Shown here piece after piece: positions 1 to 10,544 of a stretch of 64,000 nt of DNA. The first letter of the stretch is position 1, and each line of letters begins with the position of its first letter. The notes below the pieces were generated by a model, which did not search any database, was not told the origin of the DNA, and worked only from the letters and a program-made list of their open reading frames with translations. The DNA is from Trichobilharzia regenti. Lineage: Eukaryota; Platyhelminthes; Trematoda; Strigeidida; Schistosomatidae. The translations under genes and the position numbers were made by a program. Location: positions 90,800,984-90,864,983 of the forward strand of contig OX235265.1 of NCBI GenBank assembly GCA_944472135.2. The letters are read 5' to 3'.

Positions 1-710
1 CGGAAACTATGTTACGCAGAATTCATAACAAGGCAGGAATAATAGTGGTTGGCATTCAGACCTCACACAAACTCAATTAGAAACAAGCTTTGTCTGAAAA
101 AGGATGAATCCTGTGGAGCCAACATAAACAAAACAATTAAGTGTGCCTAATACCCTGCTGCAATGATTTTCAGGTCAAATGCATAGGCCAAACTAGCAGA
201 ACAGGGGCAGTCAGACTAGCCGAACATAAAAGCCTATCAAACTCTAGATTGGTTGACCGAATAAGGTGAGAAATCTAGAGAATAGTTCAACCGTAGATAA
301 AACTACATGCAGTTGCACACACAACCATACAATAGGAGGACGGGATACGATGACAAATTTTAAAATCTAATGTCACAGGGTGGAGGGAGAGATTGATGAC
401 AGTGGACGCTTTTTTATCAAATCAACTGCAAACCAACACGTGTAATAGGAATGATTCAACACCTGTCCAGGCAGATATCTGGAAAATTCCACTACCCCAA
501 CGACGACAAATAGGAGATGACAAAGAAAACTATAAACCTCAAGTTTCAAAGTCGTGTGATTACAACTGATATGGTTATGAACAATCAATTTTGTTCGGAA
601 CCTTGTCATCCAGTAAATAATACCGCTTTACTCACTGTGTGATACATCGAATAAAAAAACTAATACGGAATTACTTACTACCACAGTGCCTAAGTTTTAC
701 ACATATATTA
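1..710 (+). mobile_element. PLE-A 3' part (linker, GIY-YIG remnant, 3' UTR)
   Basis: This is the C-terminal and 3' part of a Penelope-like retroelement and it runs in from outside the window. Bases 10-30 match the codons for the TLRRI.NKAG motif that precedes the endonuclease in the better PLE-A copy at 10.5-12.2 kb. Bases 165-240 decay from a GIY-YIG core (YVGQTSRTGAVRLAEHKS type) and contain stops. The rest follows the copy at 11.6-12.16 kb almost base for base and ends at the same acacatatatta sequence. It is a dead remnant. The assignment rests on that alignment by eye. Confidence 0.8.
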
Positions 711-729
711 AAATAGGTTTCTGTATTAT

Positions 730-1130
730 GCAGAAGTCGGAAACATACTACCTTTGGTGGATTTTTGTTCATTTTAAAAATAACTCTGAATGATTAGCCA
801 GTTGAGGTGCTGTGACAGGTGCTAACGAGGTGTTCAATAACGCCGTTTGGTTTTATCAGTAGCATCTCTTTGCAGCTATACTAGGTAGTGTTACCTAACG
901 CTTTTTTTTTAGGAACACACACAGAGAACGATCTATGTACCTAGCTCCACACGACCAGATGAATTGATATACAGGAGTTTGTTCTTCAAATTGTTTAAAA
1001 CCAGTTGGTGATCATAAAATACCAATCTTAGAGCAGTTGTTGGGGAAAAGGCTTCTTTAGGGATCTAGGTCTCCCTTCGTTATTATGTTGAATGAAATAT
1101 AAACGTAACCGCGTGAAATTATGTTATAAA
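730..1130 (-). mobile_element. PLE-E GIY-YIG C-terminal remnant, antisense
   Basis: The minus strand reads QTPVYQFIWSCGARYIDRS at about 990-935, a decayed GIY-YIG start (family form: C-x-CGA-x-YIGRT). Further downstream it reads EHLVSTCHSTS, matching the C-terminal EHLVNTAHSIS segment of the PLE at 53.9-54.2 kb. Frameshifts and stops break it. It is a 5'-truncated Penelope-like fragment with no function left. Confidence 0.65.
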
Positions 1131-1403
1131 AATGCGATTGTACGGCTTTTGAGAATGAAATCTTCGAAAATGCAATCTCTGCTAAGTTTATTTTTCGTGT
1201 CAACTTAGTGTCTTGTTTATCTCACATGCAGATTTATCACCTTGGTTTCTTAACTAAGGGGTAATATTTGAAATGTAACGCAAATAAGGAAGATAATATT
1301 AATTAATGTAACATTACTTCTACCAGGATACCACAAATATGTAAACAACTTTTATTTATGAATACTGAAGTATTGCCTTGAAGTGATTCGATTAATTGAT
1401 TAC
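1131..1403. other. No recognisable feature
   Basis: AT-rich sequence with no coding potential or repeat that I could assign. Confidence 0.5.
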
Positions 1404-1516
1404 AGGAGTTCATCATGAGCTGACATCGATGAGAGAACCATTGGAAAACCAACTGGGAGTACTAGACAGCTGTTTTGTCGTTGTTTGCGACTCTTCAGTA
1501 GTACGCAACTACTGGA
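1404..1516 (-). mobile_element. SINE-B 3' tail fragment
   Basis: This contains the family signature tcatcatgagctgacat followed by agagaaccattgg and the gactcttcag element, in antisense. The tRNA-like head is missing. Fuller SINE-B copies lie at 42.15-42.7 and 61.5-62.1 kb. Confidence 0.7.
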
Positions 1517-2107
1517 GTTTAGATACTCAACTATCAACTGGTGGGTTAAAGTATCCTTTACCAACGCCCTAGTGCACTTATCACAATCAAAAAGGTCTCA
1601 GTAGTGTGACCTACAGTTGTGAAATATTTTTCTCTTCAATAACTGGAGTATGCACATCGTTACACTAAAGCTAAAGAAATAAAGCTAAGTCCAATAAAGA
1701 CTTCTCTCTAGCAATATATATATCTGTTTATATGCGTTCTGTTTGTACCTATGTTTACGGTTAGGTACCTATTGGTCGTCATGACTTCCTGGAGAGATGT
1801 TCATAATGTTATGTGGACTGACTGACTGACTGACTACAGAAAATTTCGTAATCTTTTTCTATAAAGATTTTGAGAAAGGAGAAGAGCATGCCTGAATGAG
1901 TATGACCATTCAACTGTATAAAAATATTTGTAAAAAAATAGGACAAACTATTTTAGTTAGTTATTTTACACGACAGCTTCAATTTTTCGACAAAATAGTG
2001 AACTCTACTTACTCTTACTTCTGCACTTTGTACAGAATGTTTCTTTTCTCTAAGGTAAAACTTATTTTTATCTTATAATTGTAAAAATTTATCAATATTT
2101 TCTCGCT
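1517..2107. repeat. AT-rich gap with (GACT)n tract
   Basis: Nothing coding is recognisable. A short (gact)n microsatellite lies at about 1816-1838. A 60-codon open frame at 1896-2078 is AT-rich and resembles no known protein. Confidence 0.5.
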
Positions 2108-2290
2108 GAAGATGATTAGCAGTGGAATTCACTAGGCGTATTTCGTTCCATCCTTAGACTCACCAACTAGCCTTACCTGTATCTGAAGTAAGGGATAGTG
2201 CTTCGCCTAAGAATCGAAACCTGCAGTCATCAATTAATTCCCTCAAAAGTATTATCCAGCAGGATCATTTGGTGACGCGAATTACACCTC
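2108..2290 (-). mobile_element. Diverged Smα-like SINE/hammerhead unit
   Basis: On the minus strand, from about 2185 to 2108, GGTGAGTC, ACGAAATACGC and GAATTCCACTGC occur in the order and spacing of the Smα hammerhead at 30.33-30.38 kb. A tRNA-like stretch with GGTTTCGATTCTT precedes them. The core is heavily substituted, so I treat it as an old, probably inactive relative. Confidence 0.45.
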
Positions 2291-2457
2291 ATGGTCCAAT
2301 TCCCTCGAACAAATGTCTCAGCTCGTATCAGACCACCAACAAATTCACCTTGCTCACATATATAACGGATAATTTTGAACTGTTATAAATACTATATTAG
2401 TCAACGTAAACTTCTGTTTCGAAAAATTCAAATAAGTTCACTTCATGTTGAAATCTG

Positions 2458-2515
2458 CACTGAAGATGTTGTCTAGAAAGACACCGAATGGCTTGTAATG
2501 CAACTGCCAGCCAGT
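2458..2515 (+). ncRNA. PLE-F-type hammerhead-like remnant
   Basis: CTGAAGATGT followed by CTAG and then CCGAATGGCTTG matches, with substitutions, the CTGAAGATGT...CCTAG...ATGAAAGCTT segment that recurs at about 45.73, 57.95 and 62.17 kb. The expected GAAA is GAAT here. It is only a short trace. Confidence 0.35.
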
Positions 2516-2599
2516 TCATAGAAAGCACCCATATCAGAATAACTCACCTGAACTGAAAATCTCCATTATTGCGGAGTATTTTGATTTATTGTAAGCCTG

Positions 2600-3761
2600 A
2601 CGAAGATCACACATATATATTCATTATTAATGTTATGTCTTTCGAAACTATTCAAAGACCACGGAGTACCTCAAATATTAATCAACCTTATTCAACAGCT
2701 GTACGACAACGGCACCTGCCAAGTGATCCAAAACGGAAGACTCAGCGAGGCGTTTGGAGTAAACACACGAGTCAGACAAGGGTGCTTACTATCACCAATG
2801 ATATTGCTAATTGTAGTGGACTGTCTGGATTATACATCAGAGAATGGGAAACGAGAAGACAGGAATATCCTGGCCCAACGTGATGAACCTAGAAGACCTG
2901 GATTTCGCACGCGGATGATCTATGTTTGATGTCACACACAATCGAAGACTTACAAGCAAAAACCGACAAACTGGTCGAAGAAGCAGCCGGTGAAGACAGG
3001 ACTCCAGATGAACACAGACAAGAAGAAGGCTATGAAAATAACCAACCAACAACAGCAACAACATCCAACATCAATCACCATCAACGGGAGGGATTTGAAA
3101 GAGGTTACTTAATTCACTCACTTATCTAGGGAGCATTGTCTCAACTACAGGCAGTCGGAACGCACGAGGATTTCAAATCGAGCGAGAATCGGGAAGGCGA
3201 GCGAGAAACACATTCATCAACCTGAAATCAATCTGGAAATCTTCGTCACTCAACATCAACAACAAAATTCAGTCGGATTTTCAATACAAACGTAGTCAAG
3301 TCAGTCAGTTATTCTATACGGATCAGAAACTTGGCGGGTCACAAAGAATATTTCCAAAAGGCTGCAGACCTTTATTAACAACTGTCTTCGCTCAATACTG
3401 AAGATCAGATGGCCGGGCCGGGCCGGAAAGAATCACCACCAACAAGAAACTATGGGAACAAACAAAGCAAGAACCAATCGCCCAACAAATATGCAGGAGA
3501 AAGTGGAGATGGATCGGGCACTCGCTGAGGAGACCGCTGGGTGACATCGCGCGCCAAGCCCTCGAGTGGAACCCGAAAGGGAAGCGGCGTGTGGGACGTC
3601 CAAGGGTGACGTGGAGGAGATCGTGTGAAGAGGAGTTGAAAGAATATGGGCTAGCATGGATTCAGGCGAAAAGTACAGCAGCAGACAGAAGAAAGTGGAG
3701 ACGTGCAGTTGAGGCCCTTTATTCCACTAGGAACCCAAGGGAGCAGTAGTAGTAGTAGTAA
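2600..3761 (+). mobile_element. LINE-A copy 1, 5'-truncated RTE-like retrotransposon
   Basis: This is a non-LTR retrotransposon 3' half. It encodes degraded RT segments (HGVPQILINLIQQLYDNGTC, then VRQGCLLSPMILLIVV) at about 2655-2820. The catalytic ADD region near 2910-2925 is damaged. The C-terminal tail (KWRWIGHSLRRP...QALEWNPKGKRRVGRPRVTWRRS...) lies at about 3500-3740, and the element ends in a (TAG)5 tract. Frameshifts include a private 5-bp expansion in the gggccgggccgg run near 3415. Bases 2849-3745 are repeated in inverted orientation at 4622-5518. The tail is of the type found in schistosome RTE-like elements, but the clade is inferred. Confidence 0.85.
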
Positions 3762-4607
3762 ATATTGTGGATTTTTTTAACTGATGAAGCCATGTTTTGG
3801 TTTGACCACTACCAGCTTTTTTCCAACCTGACTCTACGTCGGATAAAACTCTATGTTATTGAGGAAATCAATGGCTAGGCAGGCATAGGTAAGACATGTC
3901 CTAACCATCTCAGCCAATGAAGATTAGCAACCTCGTCGATTGATTCTACCTCCTTACCTAGCACTCGATTGCTGCGTAACCTCAGTATTACTCAAAATCT
4001 TTTACCATCTAACACGGGAGACAGAACGCAGACACGTATGATCAAAAAGAGCTAGCCAGCCTTTTTATGTCTTCCACTTTCAATTGCCCTGTCTCCCAGT
4101 CCTATAGAAGGACAAAACGAACTGCTACTATGCAGTACACACCCCGTTTAGTTGACAGTTGAATATCTTGTCTACGTCAGAGGTGGAGTTAGCTGGCATA
4201 TACTTAACCAGCCTTCAATATCCGTACTGTGATTTCATCAGCGATCAACCCACTAGGGCTTGCTGCTGCAACTTCCCAAATAAGTGAAGTGGTCAACAAG
4301 TTCCACCAGTTCACCCCTTATATTTAAGCTAGGGGTAGATGTAGTGAAGTCCAGTCCAATCCTGTAGCATAGTCATACATTTTATGGGGGCGAATCTCAT
4401 GACAACGCTGGAAGACTACTGCTCACAATGTTGAGAAGAATTTGCATTTAGTTAGTGTCTTCACCTAGAATGACCATTTTATCCGCATATTTCAAGTCGA
4501 CGAGATTATTTCCTGGTAACAATAAGTCAATCACTGAATCCCTGAAGTCAGTGAGTGTAAAGTCCACTAGTACACATAGCACCCAATGTACTGTTTGGGA
4601 TAAGGCC
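3762..4607 (-). mobile_element. LINE-B fragment between the inverted LINE-A arms
   Basis: The minus strand encodes broken segments of a second LINE. They include LEYADKMVILGED (the RT YADD box, second D lost) at about 4495-4460, GELVELVDHFTYLGSC near 4310-4265, and GWKKAGSGQTKTW near 3810. The same protein family appears at 45.8-46.9 kb. Stops and deletions are frequent. Its ends abut the two LINE-A copies, so it forms the 876-bp spacer of the large inverted repeat. Confidence 0.75.
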
Positions 4608-5518
4608 AGTATTATTATTATTGCTCCCTTGGGTTCCTAGTGGAATAAAGGGCCTCAACTGCACGTCTCCACTTTCTTCTGTCTGCTGCTGTACTTTTCG
4701 CCTGAATCCATGCTAGCCCATATTCTTTCAACTCCTCTTCACACGATCTCCTCCACGTCACCCTTGGACGTCCCACACGCCGCTTCCCTTTCGGGTTCCA
4801 CTCGAGGGCTTGGCGCGCGATGTCACCCAGCGGTCTCCTCAGCGAGTGCCCGATCCATCTCCACTTTCTCCTGCATATTTGTTGGGCGATTGGTTCTTGC
4901 TTTGTTTGTTCCCATAGTTTCTTGTTGGTGGTGATTCTTTCCGGCCCGGCCCGGCCATCTGATCTTCAGTATTGAGCGAAGACAGTTGTTAATAAAGGTC
5001 TGCAGCCTTTTGGAAATATTCTTTGTGACCCGCCAAGTTTCTGATCCGTATAGAATAACTGACTGACTTGACTACGTTTGTATTGAAAATCCGACTGAAT
5101 TTTGTTGTTGATGTTGAGTGACGAAGATTTCCAGATTGATTTCAGGTTGATGAATGTGTTTCTCGCTCGCCTTCCCGATTCTCGCTCGATTTGAAATCCT
5201 CGTGCGTTCCGACTGCCTGTAGTTGAGACAATGCTCCCTAGATAAGTGAGTGAATTAAGTAACCTCTTTCAAATCCCTCCCGTTGATGGTGATTGATGTT
5301 GGATGTTGTTGCTGTTGTTGGTTGGTTATTTTCATAGCCTTCTTCTTGTCTGTGTTCATCTGGAGTCCTGTCTTCACCGGCTGCTTCTTCGACCAGTTTG
5401 TCGGTTTTTGCTTGTAAGTCTTCGATTGTGTGTGACATCAAACATAGATCATCCGCGTGCGAAATCCAGGTCTTCTAGGTTCATCACGTTGGGCCAGGAT
5501 ATTCCTGTCTTCTCGTTT
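4608..5518 (-). mobile_element. LINE-A copy 2, inverted near-duplicate of copy 1
   Basis: Positions 4622-5518 are the reverse complement of 2849-3745. Both arms are exactly 897 bp, and I found no difference in the stretches I compared, including the private gggccgggccgg expansion. The tail differs: (TTA)n on the plus strand here against (TAG)n in copy 1. The copy stops at 5518, whereas copy 1 continues about 250 bp further 5'. Confidence 0.88.
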
Positions 5519-6239
5519 GCTTAGAGTTGCAATTTGGTCAGTACAAATCCACAATAGTTAGTTTCAGCCAAATATGTAGGTATTGACTGCTGCGTGGTAG
5601 CGTCTTAGGGATGGTTGCAACCAGTGACAATGGCTGCAAGTAACTGGTGATATGGGTCAAGTCTTTGTCGATGGCGCAAATGCATAAACCCTTTGTTACC
5701 CATATTATTCCAACAGAATTATTGTTCTCTCACTTACACTTCTGTTTATTCTCTCTCTCTCCTTTGAATTCGTCTTTACTCGCTTCTCTTGCTTTGTGTT
5801 TTACATGAAGGAAGAGTGGTAACTCAAACTACTTCATTTCTGTGCAAGGTTCTATGTTGAAACCAATCAATCAGTCACTGTGTGTAGTCCTCAACATGTT
5901 GTAGGTACAATGTCACTTTTGATTGCATATTAAGGTGAAGCGTAAGTAACACAGACATTTGCATTGGTAACAGTGTCAATAAAATACAAGTGTGAAAGTG
6001 ACAACAATATTTTAATGATAGGAAGAATCATAATATGGGCCCTTTAATTACTGTTTTGCAGCAGGTTTATAGTCTCATGTCTATTGATCTTTTGATAACA
6101 TAAGATGTGTGCCAGTTAAGGCAACTTATAGTTTTTATCTTCAGTCATCCAAACATACAGTCTTTTACAATTTTTTCTATTCCTGTCAGACAAGGTACAA
6201 GGGGTACATTGATTGGACACTAGTTAATAACTAGTATTA
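5519..6239. other. No recognisable feature
   Basis: AT-rich sequence with no assignable coding or repeat content. A weak echo of an aaccagtgacaatggctg segment is also seen near 17.42-17.48 kb. Confidence 0.4.
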
Positions 6240-7227
6240 TGCATCTGGTCCTTTGTTCGGTGTAGATTGAGTTCTACAAGTCACGTTCGCTGGATATCAC
6301 GGTACACTGTAAACTGTTGCTGACGACCTCAATGTATCTTTGCCTGTCAAGTGTCAAAGTGACTGCTTTAAACTAAATGGTTTTCTATCAGAAATTAGCC
6401 AGTGGTCCAGGGAAAGTGGTCTAACCTTGAATCCCTCTAAATGTCAAACAATCAATTTCACATTGAGGCATAAATCTGACTGACCTAAACAAACTGGTTA
6501 GCACTCACGAGGGGTGAAACATAGATGGCACTGAAATAGACACCAAGTCGGAGATTAAATACCTAGGAGTCATTCAATCTACTGATCTTTCCTGGTCGTC
6601 TCATATTTTGATGATTTCTAAGAAAATATTCCGTCTTACTTTCTACATCAAGAAGTTAGGATATTCTAAAATAACCTAACCCTTACTCTTACGACTCGTT
6701 AACACTTGTATCCTACCTATTATTCTCTATTGTTCCCCCTTAGTTTTTTCCAGGGCTACTGAAGAAAGACTATACCTTATTACGTAGGGTGTTAAAGGTT
6801 GTCAGCAGGGTAAGCTACGTGCCACTTAACCAGCTTGTTAAAATTCTGGTAAACAGGCACTTGGACTCATGTGAAATATGGGCTAATTCAATCCATTCTA
6901 TCTAACTCACATCACCCTCTTCATTCACAACTCTCCCCTTGTACCTCATCAGACAGAACCAGAAGCCTATATAGAAAACTATATGCTCGCACTAGCAAGT
7001 ACAAAAACTCAACCATACCCTACTATTTTTTATGTGCTGCTTTGTTACCGACATGCTAATATATTGTTGTCAAAACTAACCGAGATTACCCATAATCTAT
7101 GTAGAATTGTATTTATTGTTAATGTACTAACTGGATGCAATACTGTAGTAAAGTGTTGAGAATTCCATTCTGTATCACAAGTGCTGTTTTGGAATGAAGC
7201 AAATTATTATTATTATTATTATTATTA
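6240..7227 (+). mobile_element. LINE-C (CR1/Jockey-like) RT C-terminal remnant with (ATT)n tail
   Basis: Broken frames read VADDLNVSLPV (the RT YADD box) near 6320, then SQWSRESGLTLNPSKCQ near 6410, IKYLGVI near 6560, and RVLKVVSRVSYVPLNQLVKI near 6800. The end resembles the SLYRKLYARTSKYKNSTIPY tail common at the C-terminus of CR1-type RTs. It ends in an (att)n tract at 7202-7227. The many stops show it is dead. It is a different LINE family from LINE-A and LINE-B. Confidence 0.75.
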
Positions 7228-7400
7228 TGGTTGGAGGCAATCTTTAGGAAGCCTCAGACAAGGGTTTGAATCTCAGGAGATGCATAAGTTCCTTCACAAT
7301 TGCAGATACGCCTTCCTTACATGTGAGTGCCGACAAGCACGAAACCTTGGTCTAAGACTTCATATCTAATGCCTCAAAGCATCTAATAACAAAAATGTAA
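7228..7400 (+). mobile_element. SINE-C fragment
   Basis: The stretch gggtttgaatctcagg is a B-box-like tRNA remnant. It is followed by cttcacaattgcagatacg and the gtgagtgcc...caagcacgaaacc...ggtc order shared with 12.25-12.6 and 40.06-40.34 kb. A box is lost or absent. Confidence 0.6.
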
Positions 7401-7700
7401 AGATATAAGTGGACTGGTCGTGAAGAAACAGGTTCCTTATAATGCAATCTTTTGCTTGACTTCAAGTGTCTCTCTACAACAGTATTAACGAGCTGGCTTA
7501 TTAGCCGGTACACAGATCACGCTCAGGTGAAGACCAAGAAAGTTCATATAAGAGACATATACTTCAAGATATTTGACACTCGACTTAGTTTCTTCATGCC
7601 TGCCTTCTATAATATAAGAGTCATGGGGTGAACCAGTTCACATAAATATCATCTGTGTCTGAAATTGATGAAATTAACAGTCTGACACTTGAAATAAGTT
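7401..7700. other. No recognisable feature
   Basis: No coding sequence or repeat was assignable. Confidence 0.4.
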
Positions 7701-9290
7701 ACTTTAACAACACCTATCGACAAGAATGGCAGACTAATTTCTGATAAAAATAGGTAAAAATATTCATTCTGACATCTATAAAACAGAAAATAATCGAGCA
7801 AAGAATATTCTTTTTGATAAATTTCTCTTCCGGCTCTACAATTATATATATATATATGTTTATATACATAGAATATTCTAGGTCAGTAGTTAATATCAAT
7901 ATTAGTATTTTTTAAATAATATTGATTTGTAAAGTAAGATCACAATGGAATTACAGTTGATTAAAGATGCTTAAATTATAATAATGAAGATATAGTAGCG
8001 AATAGAATATCAACTAAAATTAGGGAAATTCCACAAAAATCGAGGATCATTCAAACCTAGATGGCCAAGGTGAGGACAATGTCTGAACTAGCTTCTTTTG
8101 GACTCATAAATTAGGCTTGTTAATATGGATCCCAACAGCCAGCCTCAGCAATATTTAGTAGTCGAAATCTTAAGGCAAAATTGAGATTCGTAGGTATGCG
8201 GTAAATGATCCTGAAAGCATAGTTAACATCACTCTTGTGTTCTGTCTGCACAAGATGAGACAGAATAGCGTTGCGAATAGATTTTGTTTGTCTTTTGCTT
8301 AACCAACCACTGTGCAGGGTGATGTTTGGAAATTCGACGAGAAACACGCCTAATTGTACGGCCTATGTAGCTGGCTCCACAAGAGCGGTTAAACTGGTAG
8401 ATAACACGTAAGAGGCGGAATTAGGCAGTTTGCCTTTTATTCCCGAAGGCAGAATAGGAGTGGTTTTAAAGATACAGCGTAATTCAGCAGCAGGGAGTGC
8501 TCTTTTTAACGCATTTCTAAAGCGCTGTGTTAGTATCTCGTTGGTGTTGTCTCCAAGAAACTGCATACGAAGAATTAGGTCTTTTTTTAACTGTTGGTGA
8601 CTTGTGCTGCTTTGGTTTCAAATTCATATTCTTATTAATAAACTTTTCTGGATAACCATTTTCACTCAGCAACCGATTAATACTATAAAGTTCCTCATCA
8701 AGACATTCATCCAAGCAGATAGCTCTTGTTCTGTGAACCACGAACTTTACCAGATTGCATTTGTATTTCAAGGGCACAAAACTGAGAAAATGAGTATACT
8801 GACCCGTTGATGTCGGTTTTATATAAACACTTCTTCTTATTGCGACATCCTCTTTTCTGGTCACAAGGACATCTAGAAATGAAATACTGGAGTCTTTTTC
8901 TTTCTCAATAGTAAAATCTATTGCAGGATGAACCTCATTAAATTTATCAAGGATATTCCTTGCTTCCTTCGTGTTTTTCATAATCAAAAAAGTATCGTCC
9001 ATGTACCGACAATAGAATTCGAGTCCATTAATAACAACGTCCTTCAAAGGCCCATTTTCTAGTTTCGCAAGGAAAATATCGTCTAGAATGGGTTCTAGTG
9101 TTTACCCCATTGCCACATCGTCGATTTGTCTATATACTTCCTTAACAAAAATAAAATGTGGATATTCATTGTGCAATCAAAGAGCAGTTCTTTCATCAAA
9201 AAAGATATACGAATGCCAACATCAATGTTTCGTCTCTTGAGTAATTAATTTTAGAACAGTCTAACTGGAAAGTAACCCTTATGGAAGCAC
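7701..9290 (-). mobile_element. PLE-D with RT and GIY-YIG regions, antisense
   Basis: This is one of the most complete PLE copies. On the minus strand, QIDDVAMG is followed by a stop replacing Ser, and then by a decayed LGPILADIF-like block (about 9135-9075). After that comes an open frame at 9047-8517 with the catalytic YCRYMDDTF, FTIEKE and FLDVLVTRK motifs, the basic RRSVYIKPTSTGQYTHF stretch, and NGYPEKFI. The frame shifts near 8566 into LRCIFKTTP...YVLSTS (the region before the endonuclease), then continues as HHPAQWLSKRQTK...ILSHLVQTEHK...RFRLLNIAEA down to about 8120. The 3' end is AT-rich. The RT D-D pair is intact but the frame is broken at least three times. Confidence 0.85.
7796..7836 (-). 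ncRNA. Decayed PLE-D hammerhead-like hairpin
   Basis: The minus strand begins GAGC, has a substituted core, then a perfect AAAGAATATTCTTT hairpin, and closes with GCTC, which pairs with GAGC. The two PLE-D copies at 51.97 and 52.65 kb show the same layout with CCTGATGA and GAAA. Here both core boxes are mutated, so activity is not expected. The hairpin differs from AAAGAGTACTCTTT by paired changes. Confidence 0.4.
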
Positions 9291-10544
9291 AGTTAGATCA
9301 ACAGGTTGCTTAACAAAATCTCCCTCACTTAAACAAGACAAATCACATCAGAAGAAAGCAAAAAAGAGAACAAGAATGAACAGACTTCTTAAATAAATAT
9401 TCTATCCTAAAATAATACCGTTTGTCTTTTGATGACGTAAAATACTTCTTTTGTAAATGAAAACAAAGTTTACTCTCTTTTTTTAAGGTGTGGTTAAATT
9501 ATAATATATGATTGGCCTTATTAATTATTTAAAAACAAAATATATATGTATATATATATATATATATACAACATAGATGACTATTAATTAATTTAGCTAT
9601 TTTGTGTTGCGCATTGTTTAAATTTGTCGCTACTGGTAAAAGTCATTGATCCCTTGAACACATACACACACACACACACACCAAAAAAGAGTAATTCATT
9701 CAGACAAAATACCCTAATTCTATTTTTCTCATGTGTCATTACCATCATCATCATCATCGTCGTTGCTGTTGTCATTGTTATCAGTTGCAATTATTTACCT
9801 ACTTCACCATAGTAATGACAAATATTTTGAACTATTTGAATTTAAGGTCATTTGAATAAGCGCTTTTTAAAAAATATATATTATTTCACTTTTGTTTTAG
9901 GAGAATTTCAATTCAAATGTTTCTAATGACCTAGTTTGAAGTACTTGTCGATGGGTACAATTTAATAATGAGATAGGTGAGAAACTGAACTAGGTGATTT
10001 TATAAAAGATAAATCGGTAGTGTGTTTCTGTGATTATGTCTCAAGAGTGGATACTGAATAAAATGAAAAGTGTACATATAAAGAATTTTCAACTAATGAC
10101 CTTAAAAATTAAAACGTAAGTATTCAGTCCAACACTTATTTGAGAACCAAAAATCAAAAAAGATACAATTCAAACAAACATAGAGTATTGCTTTACAAAA
10201 GTGAATACACCCTAAAGTCAATGTGTATGAGTAGTCTTTGAATTGGATAAGGTTTTTGGAAAAACAAAAGAACTTGGTCTCACAAGTGAAAATCTCTCAT
10301 ATGAAGGTATATTCCCTTATGTTTTGAACAGTTATTATAAGCCTATGGACAATAACTTATCCTATTCAAGCTTAGAAGTGTTACTTCTGTCAGCAAAAAA
10401 AAACCTACCATTCAGTCTTACTGTAAAAATCCAGTCATCTGTCTGCTTTTATATCAAGATACTGTTAAGATTATTTTATTCCGTCCCTTTCCAAGGTGAA
10501 CATAGGGCTTCAGTCTTGAGCTCTGAGGTTTGATGGTATAAAAT
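9291..10544. repeat. AT-rich gap with microsatellites
   Basis: (TA)n lies at about 9541-9570, (CA)n at about 9661-9683 and (CAT)n near 9741. A short SINE-A tail trace (gaacatagggcttcag) lies near 10498-10513. The 96-codon open frame at 10243-10533 matches nothing I recognise and may be decayed PLE 5' sequence. Confidence 0.45.

Noticed and set aside
7202..7227. Tandem arrays read as a CRISPR or satellite array
   Set aside because: It is a plain (ATT)n tail of LINE-C; no spaced repeats with unique spacers exist in the window.
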